Source of the DNA: Hyphomicrobiales bacterium
GTDB taxonomy: Bacteria; Pseudomonadota; Alphaproteobacteria; Rhizobiales; Xanthobacteraceae
Length of the DNA: 64,000 bases
NCBI GenBank assembly: GCA_016713235.1
Contig: JADJPN010000005.1
Span: forward strand, 1 to 64,000
Reading direction: 5' to 3'
The position numbers and the translations under genes are program-made. This document shows positions 32,761 to 43,435 of this stretch, piece after piece. The notes beneath the pieces were generated by a model that was given only the letters and a program-made list of their open reading frames with translations, was not told where the DNA came from and searched no databases. Each line of letters opens with the position of its first letter. Position 1 is the first letter of the stretch.

Positions 32761-33610
32761 GTGCGTGAAACAAATACGCCTACGCCGTCTTCGTTATCGG
32801 GCGACCTGAAACGCCGCGTACCGTCCGCGATCGTGCTGATCCTGCTCGCGATCGGCGCCACCTGGTATGGCGGTTTTCCTTTCCTACTGTTCTGGACGGT
32901 TGCCGCGCTGATCGTTTGGTACGAGTGGGCGACGATTGTGGACGTTACACCACGCACGAATGTGATCGCGTCGGGTGCGATTACGATTGTCGTCGCAGCG
33001 GTTTTTCTCGCCATGAACATGACCGGGGCAGCCGTTGCCCTGATTTTCGTCGGCGCGCTCGGGTGCGGGTTTCTGACAAACGGCAATGATCGCGCGCAGA
33101 TTTGGTGCGGAGCCGGGCTGCTCTATGCTTCGCTGGTTTTCATTCCGGCGGTATTGCTACGCGCGGATGTGAAATTCGGCTTCCTCGCGATCATCTGGCT
33201 CTATGCGGTGGTGTGGCTCACCGACATTGGCGGCTATTTTTGGAAGATTTATCGGCGGACCGAAGCTCGCGCCCGTGATCAGCCCGAAGAAGACCTGGTC
33301 CGGCGCAATCGGCGGAACGCTGTTTGGCGTGCTCGGCGGCGTCACGGTTGCGTCGCTCGCGAACGCGCGTGTGGCGTTCATGTCGATTGTGATCGCGCTA
33401 ATGGTTTCGCTGTTCTCGCAGGCGGGTGACATTTTCGAATCTTTCGTGAAGCGCAAGTTCGGCAAGAAGGATGCGTCCGGCATTCTCCCGGGCCACGGCG
33501 GCGTCATGGACCGCGTCGATGGATTTATCGCGGCAGCGGCGCTAGCGCTCCTGATTGGCCTTTTGCATCGCGGCGCTGCTGCGCCGGCGACTGGGTTGCT
33601 GCAATGGTGA
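32761..33610 (+). CDS. cdsA: Phosphatidate cytidylyltransferase (frameshift near 33240)
   Basis: Membrane enzyme making CDP-diacylglycerol. Starts with GTG and has several transmembrane segments. The frame is lost in TATTTTTGGAAG (about 33236-33247): the family expects DIGxYFxGR, which needs two more T in the run of five; the other frame then reads GRFIGGPKLAPVISPKKTWSG and ends HGGVMDRVDG ... GLLQW at TGA 33608-33610. Corrected length about 283 residues. Overlaps dxr by 7 bases. Confidence 0.9.
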
Positions 33611-34778
33611 CAAGCGTCAGCATCCTGGGCGCGACCGGTTCCATCGGCACGAGCGCGCTCGACCTGATGCGGGACGGCGCATTTCGCGTGGTCGCGCTCA
33701 CCGCGAACAGCGACGCAAAGAAACTCGCGTCACTCGCCAAAGAGTTCGACGCAGAAGTCGCGGCAGTCTCGGATGAATCCGCTTTCGCGGAACTGAAAGC
33801 CGCGCTCGCAGGCACGCGCACGAAGGCGCTCGCAGGCGCGCAAGGCATGGCCGAAGCAGCGGCTGCGAATTCCGACATCCTGCTTTCGGCTATCGTTGGT
33901 GCGGCGGGGCTGGTGCCGACGATCGCCGGTTTTGCGCCGGGCCGGAAAATTGCGCTTGCGAATAAGGAGTGTCTCGTCACTGCAGGCTCGCTTTTTATGA
34001 GCGAAGCGCTTAAGAAGAACGCGACGGTTCTTCCGGTCGATTCCGAACACAACGCGGTCTTTCAGGCGCTTGCCTGCGGCAAGCGCGACGCGGTTTCGAA
34101 GGTCACGCTCACTGCATCAGGCGGGCCGTTCCGTACCATGAGCCGCGAGCGTCTCGCGCAGGTGACACCGGAAGAAGCGGTGCGTCATCCGAACTGGTCG
34201 ATGGGCGCGAAAATCTCGATCGATTCCGCTACCCTGATGAACAAAGGACTGGAGTTGATCGAGGCCGCGTATCTTTTGATCTCGCGCCGTCGCAGCTCGA
34301 TGTACTGATCCATCCGCAGTCGGTCGTTCATGCGCTGGTGGAGTTCCATGACGGCTCGGTGGTGGCGCAGATGGCGCATCCCGACATGCGTATTCCGATC
34401 GGCTTCTGCCTCGCATGGCCGGAGCGGATGAAGTGGAATGCACCGAAGCTCGATCTCGCGCGTCTCGGCGCGCTGCATTTCGAGGCACCGGATTATGGGC
34501 GATTCCCGGCCTTGAAACTCGCGCGCAATGCACTTGAAGCCGGGGGCGCGGCGCCCAATATTCTGAACGCGGCCAACGAGGTCGCGATCGAGGCGTTCCG
34601 CGAGCGGCGCCTGTCGTTTCAGGGCATTCCGGGGCTGGTCGAAGCGGTCCTCGATAAGGCCGGCGAAGAAGGGCTCCTGCGCGAGGTTTCTACGGTTAAC
34701 GACGCGCTCGCTGTTGACCATGTCGCGAGAAGTTTAGCCGCGACCCTCTTGCCTCAATTCGCCGCAAAGGCATCCTAA
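33604..34778 (+). CDS. dxr: 1-deoxy-D-xylulose 5-phosphate reductoisomerase (frameshift near 34275)
   Basis: Second enzyme of the MEP isoprenoid pathway. The NADPH motif GATGSIGTSALDL is at the N-terminus, then ALANKECLVTAG, PVDSEHNAVFQ and LTASGGPFR. At ATCTTTTGAT (34271-34280) one T is missing; adding it gives AAYLFDLAPSQLDVLIHPQS and joins VEFHDGSVVAQM to the TAA at 34776-34778. Corrected length is 391 residues, normal for the family. Confidence 0.93.
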
Positions 34779-34808
34779 CGCGGTAAGAGATCAGAAAGGG
34801 CTTGAGGA

Positions 34809-36218
34809 ATGGAACTTTTTAACGTGCTCGGAGCCAAGGGTGGCTGGATCCTTGGTTACGTCATTCCGTTCCTGTTCGTTCTGACCATTGTCGTCTTCTT
34901 CCATGAGCTTGGTCACTTCTGGGTTGCGCGCCGCTGCGGCGTGAAGATTGATGCGTTTTCGGTTGGCTTCGGCCCCGAGCTTTTCGGCTTCAACGACAAG
35001 CACGGCACGCGCTGGCGCTTCGCCGCGATTCCGCTCGGCGGCTACGTCCGCTTTCACGGCGACGACAGCGCCGCGAGTACGCCCGACATCCAGAAGCTCG
35101 AGAAAATGAGCGCGGCAGAGAAGAAAATTTCGTTCTTCCATCAGCCGGTGCGCAACCGCGCGGCGATCGTTGCCGCGGGACCAATTGCGAATTTTATTCT
35201 GGCCGTCGTCATCTTCGGCGGCGTGCTTTACGGCATAGGCCGCAATATCACGACGCCGGTGCTTGAAGTCGTTCGCGCTGGCAGCCCGGCACAGGCTGCG
35301 GGCCTTCAGGCCGGCGATCGCGTCATCAGCATCGATGGCAAACAGATCGACGGCTACGAAGATGTTCTCCGGATCACGAGCCTTTCGACCGGCGAGAAGC
35401 TCGCCTTCGTGGTCGAGCGTAAAGGCAAGGATGTCGAAGCGACGGTTACGCCGACGCTGCGCGAGATCAAGGACAACTTCGGTTCCACGCACCGCATCGG
35501 CGATATCGGCATCTCGCGCTGGCCGGCGCGCGCGAACGCGATCCGTCCGGGCAGCGCGGCGATGGAAGCCGGTATGCAGCCCGGCGATCTGATCGTTTCG
35601 ATCGACGGCAAAGCGGTGGAAGCCTTCGAAGACCTGCCGCGTATCGTTTCCGCTGCGCTCGGCAAGCAACTAACGCTTGGCGTGCAGCGCGGTAGCCAGC
35701 AGCTGACGCTCTACGCGACGCCGAAGCCGCATCCGAACAATCCCAAGGCCGGTGTGCTCGGCATCGAGAATCCCTCGAAGCCGGAAGATTCATTCCGCAA
35801 GCGCTATGGCGTGGTCGACTCGATCGGCATGGGCTTCTCGGAAACCTGGTTCGTGATCGAGCGGACCATGGCCTATATCGGCGGTATCATCGTCGGCAAG
35901 GAATCCATCGACCAGCTTGGCGGGCCGATCCGTATCGGCCAGGTCGCCGGCGAGGTGGCGGCACAGAGCTTTTTCGACCTCCTGCGGCTCACGGCGGTGC
36001 TTTCGGTCAGCATTGGGCTTCTGAACCTTTTCCCGGTCCCGCTGCTCGATGGCGGTCACCTTTTGTTCTATGCGATCGAGGCGATCCGCGGCCGTCCCCT
36101 GAGCGAGCGGGCGCAGGAATACGGCTTCCGGATCGGGCTCGCTTTCGTGATGCTTTTGATGATCGTCGCGACCTGGAACGATATTTTCCAGCTTTTCCTG
36201 CGGGCCCAGGCATCCTGA
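34809..36218 (+). CDS. rseP: Site-2 zinc protease RseP
   Basis: 469 residues. Intramembrane protease of envelope stress signalling and signal-peptide clearance. The zinc site FHELGH has His32, Glu33 and His36; the third ligand region is LLDGGHLLFYAIEAI near the C-terminus. Two PDZ domains lie between (about residues 135-210 and 230-310, each with an SPAQAAGLQAGD or SAAMEAGMQPGD carboxylate loop). Four predicted membrane segments. Confidence 0.95.
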   Translation: MELFNVLGAKGGWILGYVIPFLFVLTIVVFFHELGHFWVARRCGVKIDAFSVGFGPELFGFNDKHGTRWRFAAIPLGGYVRFHGDDSAASTPDIQKLEKMSAAEKKISFFHQPVRNRAAIVAAGPIANFILAVVIFGGVLYGIGRNITTPVLEVVRAGSPAQAAGLQAGDRVISIDGKQIDGYEDVLRITSLSTGEKLAFVVERKGKDVEATVTPTLREIKDNFGSTHRIGDIGISRWPARANAIRPGSAAMEAGMQPGDLIVSIDGKAVEAFEDLPRIVSAALGKQLTLGVQRGSQQLTLYATPKPHPNNPKAGVLGIENPSKPEDSFRKRYGVVDSIGMGFSETWFVIERTMAYIGGIIVGKESIDQLGGPIRIGQVAGEVAAQSFFDLLRLTAVLSVSIGLLNLFPVPLLDGGHLLFYAIEAIRGRPLSERAQEYGFRIGLAFVMLLMIVATWNDIFQLFLRAQAS

Positions 36219-36462
36219 TACCGGAAACGGCGCTTTGGTAATGCGCCAGTAACGCCCGGCTGGCCATATTTGGGCTCCGGTGGTGGGGTCCTCTGTGTGT
36301 TCACGGAGGGGCGTTCTGAGTGGTATCGAGGTACGGCGTATTTGGGGCATTGGGTCGCGTGGCACATGGGCAACGCAGGCCGGAAAAGCCCGGCAGAATC
36401 TGCCCTCTTCGTTTGCAAGCCACTGGAAAGTCTGTAAAACCGGACGCGAGTTAACGTCGATT

Positions 36463-36482
36463 CCACTTGGGTTCCCAAGTGG
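36463..36482 (+). repeat. Perfect hairpin in the bamA leader
   Basis: CCACTTGGGTTCCCAAGTGG: 9-bp stem with a 2-base centre. It lies 7 bases before the terminator-like hairpin. A third stem (CCTCTGTG/CACGGAGG, 36290-36309) lies further upstream. The 311-base gap between rseP and bamA holds these structures and no convincing gene. Confidence 0.55.
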
Positions 36483-36489
36483 ATGGGGG

Positions 36490-36515
36490 AGCGATCTTGT
36501 CCAGATCGCTTTTTT
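36490..36515 (+). terminator. Terminator-like hairpin with T-tract 14 bases before bamA
   Basis: AGCGATCT (36490-36497), a 5-base loop and AGATCGCT (36503-36510) form a perfect 8-bp stem followed by a run of six T counting the last stem base. This is a textbook intrinsic terminator shape, but it ends just before the bamA start, so any transcript reaching bamA must read through it. It could act as an attenuator, or could lie inside the coding region if bamA starts at an upstream TTG/GTG. Confidence 0.6.
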
Positions 36516-36529
36516 GGAATTTGCGGTCG

Positions 36530-38901
36530 ATGAAATTTGGTGGGGTTCGGGTCATTCGTAAGCTGGGCGTAGCGTTCGCGCTCGCCGTGACCCTCTTTTG
36601 CGGCATCGCAGCAGTCTCGGTTGCCGGCTCTACGGCCGCTTCCGCGCAGGCCATTACGGCGGTCGATGTCGTCGGTAACCAGCGCGTCGATGCCGACACG
36701 GTTCGCAGCTACGTGAAGATTCGTCCGGGCGAGCGCGCCGATGCGCAGCGCATCGACGAAGCGCTGCGCACGCTTTATTCGATCGGCCTGTTCGAGGACG
36801 TAAATATCCGGATGGCCGGTTCGCGCCTTGTGGTCACCGTGCGCGAAGCGCAGGTCATCAACCGCGTCGTTTTCGAAGGCAACCGCAAGGTCAAGGACGA
36901 CATCCTCAACGCCGAAGTGCAGTCGAAGCCGCGCGCGGCGCTCTCCCGCGCAACGGTGCAGGCCGACGTTCAGCGTATTATCGAGGTCTATCGCCGCAGC
37001 GGCCGTTATGACGTCAACGTCGAGCCGCAGATCATCGATCGCGCGAATAACCGCGTCGATCTGATCTTTCTGGTCAAGGAAGGCGACAAGACCACGATCC
37101 GGTCGATCAACTTCACCGGCAACAACGCCTATTCGAGCGGACGGCTTCGCGACGTCATCAACACGACGCAGTCGAACTGGCTGAGCTGGCTGCGCAACAG
37201 CGACATCTACGATCCGGATCGTGTGAATGCCGACCAGGAGCTGCTGCGCCGGTTTTATCTCAAGAACGGCTATGCCGACTTCCGCATTCTCTCGGCGACC
37301 GTCGATCTCGATCGCGGCAACGGCTTCGTTCTGAATTTCGTCGTCGACGAAGGTGCGCAGTACCGCTTCGGCAATGTCGACGTGCTTTCGAACGTGCGTG
37401 ACCTCGATCCGACCGCCGTTCGCGCGTTGATCCGTGGCCGTTCGGGCCAGGTTTATAACGCCGAGCAGGTCGAGAAGACGGTCGAACTCATCACGATCGA
37501 ACTGGCCAATCGCGGCTACGCTTTCGCGCAGGTTCGTCCGCGCGGCGATCCCGACTTCCAGGGCCGCCTGATCAACGTGATCTACGTGATCGATGAGGGC
37601 GCGCGCGTGTATGTCGAGCGCATCAATATCCGTTCGAACTCCCGCACGCGCGAATATGTCGTGCGCCGCGAGTTCGATATTCTCGAAGGCGATCCCTACA
37701 ACCGCGTCATGGTCGATCGCGCCGAGCGCCGCCTCAAGAACCTCGGCTACTTCAAAACCGTGAAGATCTCGAACGAGCCGGGCTCCGCGCCTGACCGTGT
37801 CATCCTGAACGTCGATGTCGAAGAGCAGCTTACCGGCGAGTTCTCGGTCGCTGCGGGCTATTCGACCTCGGACGGCATCATCGGCGAATTGACGATCGGC
37901 GAGCGCAACTTCCTCGGCCGCGGCCAGTACGTGCGTACATCGCTGCAATATGGCGAGCGCGTGAAGGGTATCGAGTTTTCCTTCACCGAGCCGTACTTCA
38001 TGGACTACCGGCTCGCCGCCGGCTTCGACGTCTTCTACCGCGCGACGGAGCCCTCCGAATTCGTCACCTACGGCGTCGATACGGTCGGCGCGACGTTGCG
38101 CGCGGCCGCGCGTCTCAACGAAGAACTGACGTTCCAGGTTCGCTACAGCGTCTTCCAGCGCGAGATTAATTCGAGCAATAAGACGTACAAGATCTCGAAC
38201 GCGATTCTGGAATCGCTGTTCACGCCGGTCCTCACCTCGCAGATCGGCTATTCGCTGACCTACAACTCGCTCGATAACACCAAGGACCCGACCAGTGGCT
38301 TGTATGCGGTCTTCTCGCAGGATTTTGCCGGTCTTGGCGGTGACTCGAAGTTCCTGAAGACGACCGCCGAAGCGCGGCACTACACGCCTCTCACCGGCGA
38401 CCTCGTGGTCATGGTGAAGGGCTCTGCCGGCCACGTATTCGCCTGGGGTAGCCAAGAGCTCAGCTTCCTCGATCACTTCAACAACAGTCACACGCTTGTT
38501 CGCGGTTTCGCGACACAGGGCTTCGCGCGCTGGACGTCAACAAGAACCTGTACAACGGCATGAATACGCTGGGCGGCACCACCTATTGGGCAGCGACAGC
38601 AGAATTGCAGTTCCCGCTGTGGTTCATGCCGAAGGAAGTCGGCATCAAGAGCGCGCTCTTTGTGGACGTTGGCTCGCTCTGGAATTACGAAGGAAAGACG
38701 GACGTTGCGCTCCGAACAGCGACGAGTTGTGGTACTCCGATTTGTTTGTTCGACGACCGTTCAATCCGGGCTTCTGCCGGCGTCAGCTTCATCTGGTCTT
38801 CTCCGTTCGGACCGCTGCGCTTCGATCTCGGTTTCCCGATCGCGAAGGGTCCCTACGACAGAACGCAGGTCTTCCGCTTTGGTGGCGGCGCCAAGTTCTG
38901 A
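36530..38901 (+). CDS. bamA: Outer membrane protein assembly factor BamA (frameshift near 38525)
   Basis: Inserts beta-barrel proteins into the outer membrane. A signal peptide precedes ASAQAITAVDVVGNQRVDADTV, the first of five POTRA domains; the barrel begins near GEFSVAAGYSTSDG. At GGCTTCGCGCGCTGG (about 38520-38534) one G is missing; adding it gives TQGFGALDVNKNLYNGMNTLGGT and leads to the C-terminal barrel strands, ending VFRFGGGAKF, whose final Phe is the usual barrel end signal. Corrected length about 790 residues. Start at ATG 36530, since MKFGGVRVIRKLG begins a good signal peptide. Confidence 0.92.
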
Positions 38902-38946
38902 TCTCCTGAGTTCAGCCCCGATGGGCTGGGCTCCGACGGTTCTTGC

Positions 38947-40005
38947 ATGACCGATCCGATTTTCTTTCGCACCCGTGGTCCGCTTGCGTTAGCTGCGATT
39001 GCAGAGCTGACCGGCGCGAATGTACCCGCGGGCAGCGCCGGCACGCTCGTTAGCGGTGCAAAGCCGCTCGATATTGCCGGGCCGGAAGACATCAGCTTTT
39101 ACGAAAGCGCGGATTACGCGGAGCAGCTTGCGATCTCCGATGCGGGCGCTTGCTTTGTCACCGAAAAATTCGCGGAAGCGGTGCCGGCCCACATCGTCCG
39201 GCTTATCACGGCGAAGCCGTACGTGGCGTTCGTGAAGACGGCGCGCGCGTTGTTCGCGGACGACCTGCGGCCGCTTTCCATCGTAGGGACGCGCGGCGTC
39301 GATCCCGAAGCCTCGGTGCATGAGGACGCGCGGCTCGAGGACGGCGTCATTGTCGATCCCGGCGCGGTCATCGGGCCCGATGCCGAAATCGGAGCGGGCA
39401 CGATCATCTGCGCGAATGTGGTCGTCGGCCCTGATGTCCGGATCGGCCGCGATTGCAGCATCGGTCCGGGCGCGAGCGTCACGCATGCGTTGATCGGCGA
39501 CCGCGTGATCATTCACGCCGGTGTCCGGATCGGGCAGGACGGCTTTGGCTATATTCCCGGCAAGGGTCACTTGAAAGTACCGCAGCTTGGCCGCGTCATC
39601 GTGCAGGACGACGTCGAAATCGGCGCGGGCACGACGGTGGACCGTGGCGGCGGGCGTGACACCACAATCGGCGAGGGAACCAAGATCGATAACCTGGTGC
39701 AGGTTGCACATAACGTCTCGATCGGACGGCACTGCATCATCGCGGGCCACGTCGGCATTTCGGGGAGCGTGACCCTCGGAGATGGCGTGATGCTTGGCGG
39801 AAAAGTTGGCATTGCCGACCACCGGACGATCGGCGACCGGGCGCAACTGATCGCGCTGTCTGGCGTGATGCACGATGTTCCCGCGGGCGAGCGCTGGGGC
39901 GGCGCGCCGGCGAAGCCGTTGCGCGAGTTTTTCCGCGAACAGGTCGCGTTGCAGCGGCTTGCGGGAAAAGGTGGTAAAAAAGGTAACGATACAACACCCG
40001 AATAG
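38947..40005 (+). CDS. lpxD: UDP-3-O-(3-hydroxyacyl)glucosamine N-acyltransferase
   Basis: 352 residues. Third step of lipid A synthesis. N-terminal uridine-binding domain ([13 protein letters not shown]), then a left-handed beta helix of hexapeptide repeats ([19 protein letters not shown] and following) with the catalytic His expected in [11 protein letters not shown]. Begins 45 bases after bamA. Confidence 0.95.
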   Translation: MTDPIFFRTRGPLALAAIAELTGANVPAGSAGTLVSGAKPLDIAGPEDISFYESADYAEQLAISDAGACFVTEKFAEAVPAHIVRLITAKPYVAFVKTARALFADDLRPLSIVGTRGVDPEASVHEDARLEDGVIVDPGAVIGPDAEIGAGTIICANVVVGPDVRIGRDCSIGPGASVTHALIGDRVIIHAGVRIGQDGFGYIPGKGHLKVPQLGRVIVQDDVEIGAGTTVDRGGGRDTTIGEGTKIDNLVQVAHNVSIGRHCIIAGHVGISGSVTLGDGVMLGGKVGIADHRTIGDRAQLIALSGVMHDVPAGERWGGAPAKPLREFFREQVALQRLAGKGGKKGNDTTPE

Positions 40006-40018
40006 TCCGGATCTGATT

Positions 40019-40477
40019 ATGAACGCCGAAGCCAAATCGAACATCATCGAACCAACGGAGCTGCTGAAGCTCCTGCCGCATCGCTTTCCGTTCCTGCTGG
40101 TGGACCGGATCATCGAAGTGAATGCCGACGAATCCTGCATCGGGATCAAGAACGTGACGTTCAACGAGCCGTTCTTTCCGGGCCATTTTCCCAATCGGCC
40201 GGTGATGCCGGGCGTGCTCCTGATCGAAGGCATGGCGCAAACCGCCGGCGCACTTTGTTCGCGCAGTATCGGGCCGGGCGGCGCACCGCCCAATCTTTTC
40301 TGTCTCACCGTCGACAAGGCCAAGTTCCGCAAGCCCGTCCTTCCCGGCGACACGGTCGAGTATCACATGAAACAAATCCGCAAGCGCCGGACCATGTGGT
40401 GGTTCCACGGTGACGCGCGCGTGGGCGGCGTCACGGTATGCGAAGCGGAAGTCGGCGCGATGATCGTCGAAGACTGA
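40019..40477 (+). CDS. fabZ: 3-hydroxyacyl-ACP dehydratase FabZ
   Basis: 152 residues. Fatty acid elongation. [14 protein letters not shown], then the catalytic His in [23 protein letters not shown] (His followed by Glu at the dimer interface) and [15 protein letters not shown] at 40019 lies 13 bases after lpxD; the frame is open upstream but without homology. Confidence 0.96.
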   Translation: MNAEAKSNIIEPTELLKLLPHRFPFLLVDRIIEVNADESCIGIKNVTFNEPFFPGHFPNRPVMPGVLLIEGMAQTAGALCSRSIGPGGAPPNLFCLTVDKAKFRKPVLPGDTVEYHMKQIRKRRTMWWFHGDARVGGVTVCEAEVGAMIVED

Positions 40478-40487
40478 GCGCGCGGCA

Positions 40488-41288
40488 GTGGCAAAAATCG
40501 ATCCCACGGCACGGGTGGCTGACGGCGCCAAGCTGGGCGCGGGGGTTCTCGTTGGCCCGTACTGCGTGGTTGGGAAAGACGTAACCCTCGGTGACGGCTG
40601 TCATCTCGTGTCCCACGTCTCCATCCAGGGGGTCACGCAAATCGGCGAAGCCACGAAAATCCAACCGTTTGCCTCGCTCGGAAGCCCTCCGCAATCGGTG
40701 CACTACAAGGGCGAAGCGTCGCGCCTGATTATCGGCAAGAACTGCATCATCAACGAAGGCGCCGTGATCAACACGGGCACCGCAGACGGCCGCATGGAAA
40801 CGCGGATCGGCGACAATTGCATGTTTATGGCCGGCACACATGTCGCGCACGATGCGATTGTCGGCAACAATGTAATCTTCGCGAACAATGCGACGATTGG
40901 CGGTCACGCCGAGGTTGGCGACCATACGTTTCTCGGCGGCTACGCGATTGTCATTCAGTTCGCGCGGATCGGCGAACAGGCGATCCTGGGCGGGGTCGCG
41001 GCCATTCGTCAGGACGTCATTCCGTATGGCGCGACGGACGAGAACGGAAACCTCGACGGACTGAATCTCATCGGATTGAAGCGCCGTGGTTTCGACCGCG
41101 CGACGATACACACGCTGCGCGCGGCCTACCGCGAACTGTTCTACGGTCCCGGCGTGCTCGCAGATCGCGTGGAAGCTGTCGGCGAGAAGTTTTCAGGCAG
41201 TGCGGAAGTCCAGAAGGTTGTTGCGTTCATTCGCGGTGCCGGCAAGCGCCGGATCAGTACGCCGACGGCGCAGCGCGAGGACGCCTGA
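40488..41288 (+). CDS. lpxA: UDP-N-acetylglucosamine acyltransferase
   Basis: 266 residues, GTG start, 10 bases after fabZ. First step of lipid A synthesis. Hexapeptide-repeat beta helix (ARVADGAKLGAGVLVGPYCVVG onward), catalytic His expected in GTHVAHDAIVG, and an alpha-helical C-terminus (GLNLIGLKRRGF). Intact. Confidence 0.96.
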   Translation: MAKIDPTARVADGAKLGAGVLVGPYCVVGKDVTLGDGCHLVSHVSIQGVTQIGEATKIQPFASLGSPPQSVHYKGEASRLIIGKNCIINEGAVINTGTADGRMETRIGDNCMFMAGTHVAHDAIVGNNVIFANNATIGGHAEVGDHTFLGGYAIVIQFARIGEQAILGGVAAIRQDVIPYGATDENGNLDGLNLIGLKRRGFDRATIHTLRAAYRELFYGPGVLADRVEAVGEKFSGSAEVQKVVAFIRGAGKRRISTPTAQREDA

Positions 41289-41314
41289 CTTTGAACGGCG
41301 CGGGCGCACAAGCG

Positions 41315-42184
41315 ATGGCGCCGCAAGCGGCGGACAAGTCGACGGTTGCGATTATATGCGGCGGAGGCGCGTTTCCCGCGGCTATTGCCGATGCGGTACT
41401 TGCGCAAGGCAGGCCGGTTTATCTCTTTCTGGTGAAGGGCTTTGCTGACGCCGCACTCGAGCGTTATCCGCACGAGTGGGTGAAGATCGGCGCGCTCGCG
41501 AAATTTGTCGCTTCCAGCCGGAAGCATGGCGCAAAGGATATTGTCATTATCGGCAGTTCCGTGCGTCCGCGACTGTCACAGATTGGATTTGACTGGAAGT
41601 CAGCATTGCTCTTGCCGCGCCTTGCCCGGATGTTTCTCGGCGGCGACAACAGTCTTTTGAGTGGCGTTGCGAAGATTTTCGAAGAGAACGGGCTGACGGT
41701 GCGTGGCGCGCATGAAGTCGCGCCGCAGATCCTGATGCCTGAGGGATTGGCGACCCGCCTCTTGCCAAATGCAAAGGAAAATGAAGCGATCAAAGCTGGC
41801 CGTGACTTGTTGCGTGCGATTGACGGTTTCGACGTTGGGCAGGCGGTCGTCGTCGCGGGAAAGCGCATTGTCGCAATTGAAGGCGCGGAAGGCACGCAAG
41901 GCTTGCTCGCACGCGTCGAAGAGATGCGGCGGAATGGACGCCTTCGCCTGGGCGCGCGCGAAGGCGTGCTTGTGAAATTGCCGAAGCCATCGCAGGATCG
42001 GCGGCTCGACCTTCCGGCGATTGGCATCGACACGATTGCGCAGGCGAAAGCCGCGGGCCTTGCGGGAATTGCAGTCGAAGCGCGAGGCTCCATTGTCGTC
42101 GATGCGCAGAAGTTTGTTGAGGCCGCGGAGCAGGCGGGCTTGTTTGTTGTCGCATTGCCGCCGTCCGCGCGGGCGATGGGATAA
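41315..42184 (+). CDS. lpxI: UDP-2,3-diacylglucosamine pyrophosphatase LpxI
   Basis: 289 residues. Alphaproteobacterial replacement for LpxH; cleaves UDP-2,3-diacylglucosamine to lipid X. Features: AIICGGGAFP near the N-terminus, FLGGDNSLLSGV, and DIGQAVVV-like FDVGQAVVVAGKRIVAIEGAEGT with the conserved catalytic region, then KLPKPSQDRRLDLPAIGIDT. ATG at 41315 chosen; a TTG at 41291 just after the lpxA stop is an alternative. Stop overlaps lpxB (TAATG). Confidence 0.93.
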   Translation: MAPQAADKSTVAIICGGGAFPAAIADAVLAQGRPVYLFLVKGFADAALERYPHEWVKIGALAKFVASSRKHGAKDIVIIGSSVRPRLSQIGFDWKSALLLPRLARMFLGGDNSLLSGVAKIFEENGLTVRGAHEVAPQILMPEGLATRLLPNAKENEAIKAGRDLLRAIDGFDVGQAVVVAGKRIVAIEGAEGTQGLLARVEEMRRNGRLRLGAREGVLVKLPKPSQDRRLDLPAIGIDTIAQAKAAGLAGIAVEARGSIVVDAQKFVEAAEQAGLFVVALPPSARAMG

Positions 42185-43341
42185 TGGAAATCTATCTCGT
42201 CGCGGCCGAAGCCTCGGGCGACAAGCTCGGTGCGAGTCTTATGGCAGCGCTGCGGAAGAAAGACCCATCGATCACCTTTAGCGGCGTTGGTGGCGATGCG
42301 ATGCAAGCGCGCGGGCTCGCCAGCCAATATCCGATGAGCGATCTTGCGGTATTCGGTTTTGCCGATGTGATCAAGAGCTTCTCGCGTCTGAAGCGTCGGA
42401 TCAACGAAACCGCTGACGCGATCGTTTCGCGCCGTCCCGCCGCGGTTGTTTTGATCGACAGCTTCGGTTTCAGCTTTCAGGTGGCGAAGCGCGTGCGTGC
42501 GCGTGCACCGGAAATTCCAATCATCAAATACGTCGCGCCGCAGGTTTGGGTCTGGCGTCAGGGCCGCGCGAAGGCGATGCGGCCCTATTTCGATCATACG
42601 CTTGCGCTGTTTCCGTTCGAGCCGGAGGTGCACCGGACTTTGGATGGACCGCCATGCACTTATGTTGGTCATCCGCTGCTGGAAGATCTCCCGCAGTTGC
42701 GGGGCGGCGCTGAGGAGAGAGGACGTCGCGAGCAGAAACCGCCGGTTCTGCTTGTCATGCCGGGCAGCCGCCGTTCGGAACTGCACTCGCTGATGGATAC
42801 GTTCGGAAGTGCTGTAGCGTTGCTTTCGGAGCAGCACGGTCCGCTCGAAGTAGTATTGCCGACCTTGCCGCACATCCAGGCGCAGGTGCGTGAAGCGGCA
42901 AGTGCGTGGCGGGTGCAGCCGAAGATCGTTATTGAGGAAGCGGATAAATTCGCAGCCATGCGCAAAGCCCGCGTGGCAATCGCGGCCTCCGGCACGGCGA
43001 CACTGGAACTTGCGCTCGCGCATGTCCCCCATGTCGGCGCCTATCGCGTTCGCTGGTGGGAAGCGGCGATTGCCCGGTTCATGGTCAAAGTGAAGATGGC
43101 GCTCCTGCCGAACATTCTGCTCAACGAGCGGGTCGTCCCCGAACTCCTGCAGGAGAACTGCACTGTGGAGAGAATCGTAGCCACGGCAGCGCCGCTGCTC
43201 GAATCGGGTACCGCGCGTCGGCAGCAACTCGAGGCGTTCGAACGGTTGGATTCGATCCTGGCGACGCCGGAGCCGCCAAGCGATCGCGCCGCCGCCATTG
43301 TCTTGGAATTGCTGACGAAATATAATGCAAAGCTGTCCTAG
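42184..43341 (+). CDS. lpxB: Lipid-A-disaccharide synthase
   Basis: 385 residues. GT19 glycosyltransferase condensing lipid X with UDP-diacylglucosamine. IYLVAAEASGDKLGASLMAAL, IDSFGFSFQVAK, YVAPQVWVWRQGRAK and MPGSRRSEL are diagnostic. One-base overlap with lpxI completes the lpxD-fabZ-lpxA-lpxI-lpxB cluster. Confidence 0.96.
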   Translation: MEIYLVAAEASGDKLGASLMAALRKKDPSITFSGVGGDAMQARGLASQYPMSDLAVFGFADVIKSFSRLKRRINETADAIVSRRPAAVVLIDSFGFSFQVAKRVRARAPEIPIIKYVAPQVWVWRQGRAKAMRPYFDHTLALFPFEPEVHRTLDGPPCTYVGHPLLEDLPQLRGGAEERGRREQKPPVLLVMPGSRRSELHSLMDTFGSAVALLSEQHGPLEVVLPTLPHIQAQVREAASAWRVQPKIVIEEADKFAAMRKARVAIAASGTATLELALAHVPHVGAYRVRWWEAAIARFMVKVKMALLPNILLNERVVPELLQENCTVERIVATAAPLLESGTARRQQLEAFERLDSILATPEPPSDRAAAIVLELLTKYNAKLS

Positions 43342-43435
43342 CAATTCGGCAGTGGCCGGTTATCCATCAATTCGCTACATTTTGCCGTGGTCTTTAGCCG
43401 GCGGACGTGCCGGAACTTTAGAGGATATTTAGTCG

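Noticed and set aside
36280..36561. Small 93-residue frame in the rseP-bamA gap
   Set aside because: No homology pattern, overlaps the hairpins and runs into the bamA start; the sequence is better explained as a leader.
36068..38491. 807-residue minus-strand frame opposite bamA
   Set aside because: Mirror frame of bamA third-position GC bias, no ribosome-binding site or domain; bamA itself is clearly real.
38989..40353. Long minus-strand frame opposite lpxD and fabZ
   Set aside because: A shadow of high-GC codon usage in lpxD and fabZ; the Arg/His/Asp-rich product shows no recognisable domain.
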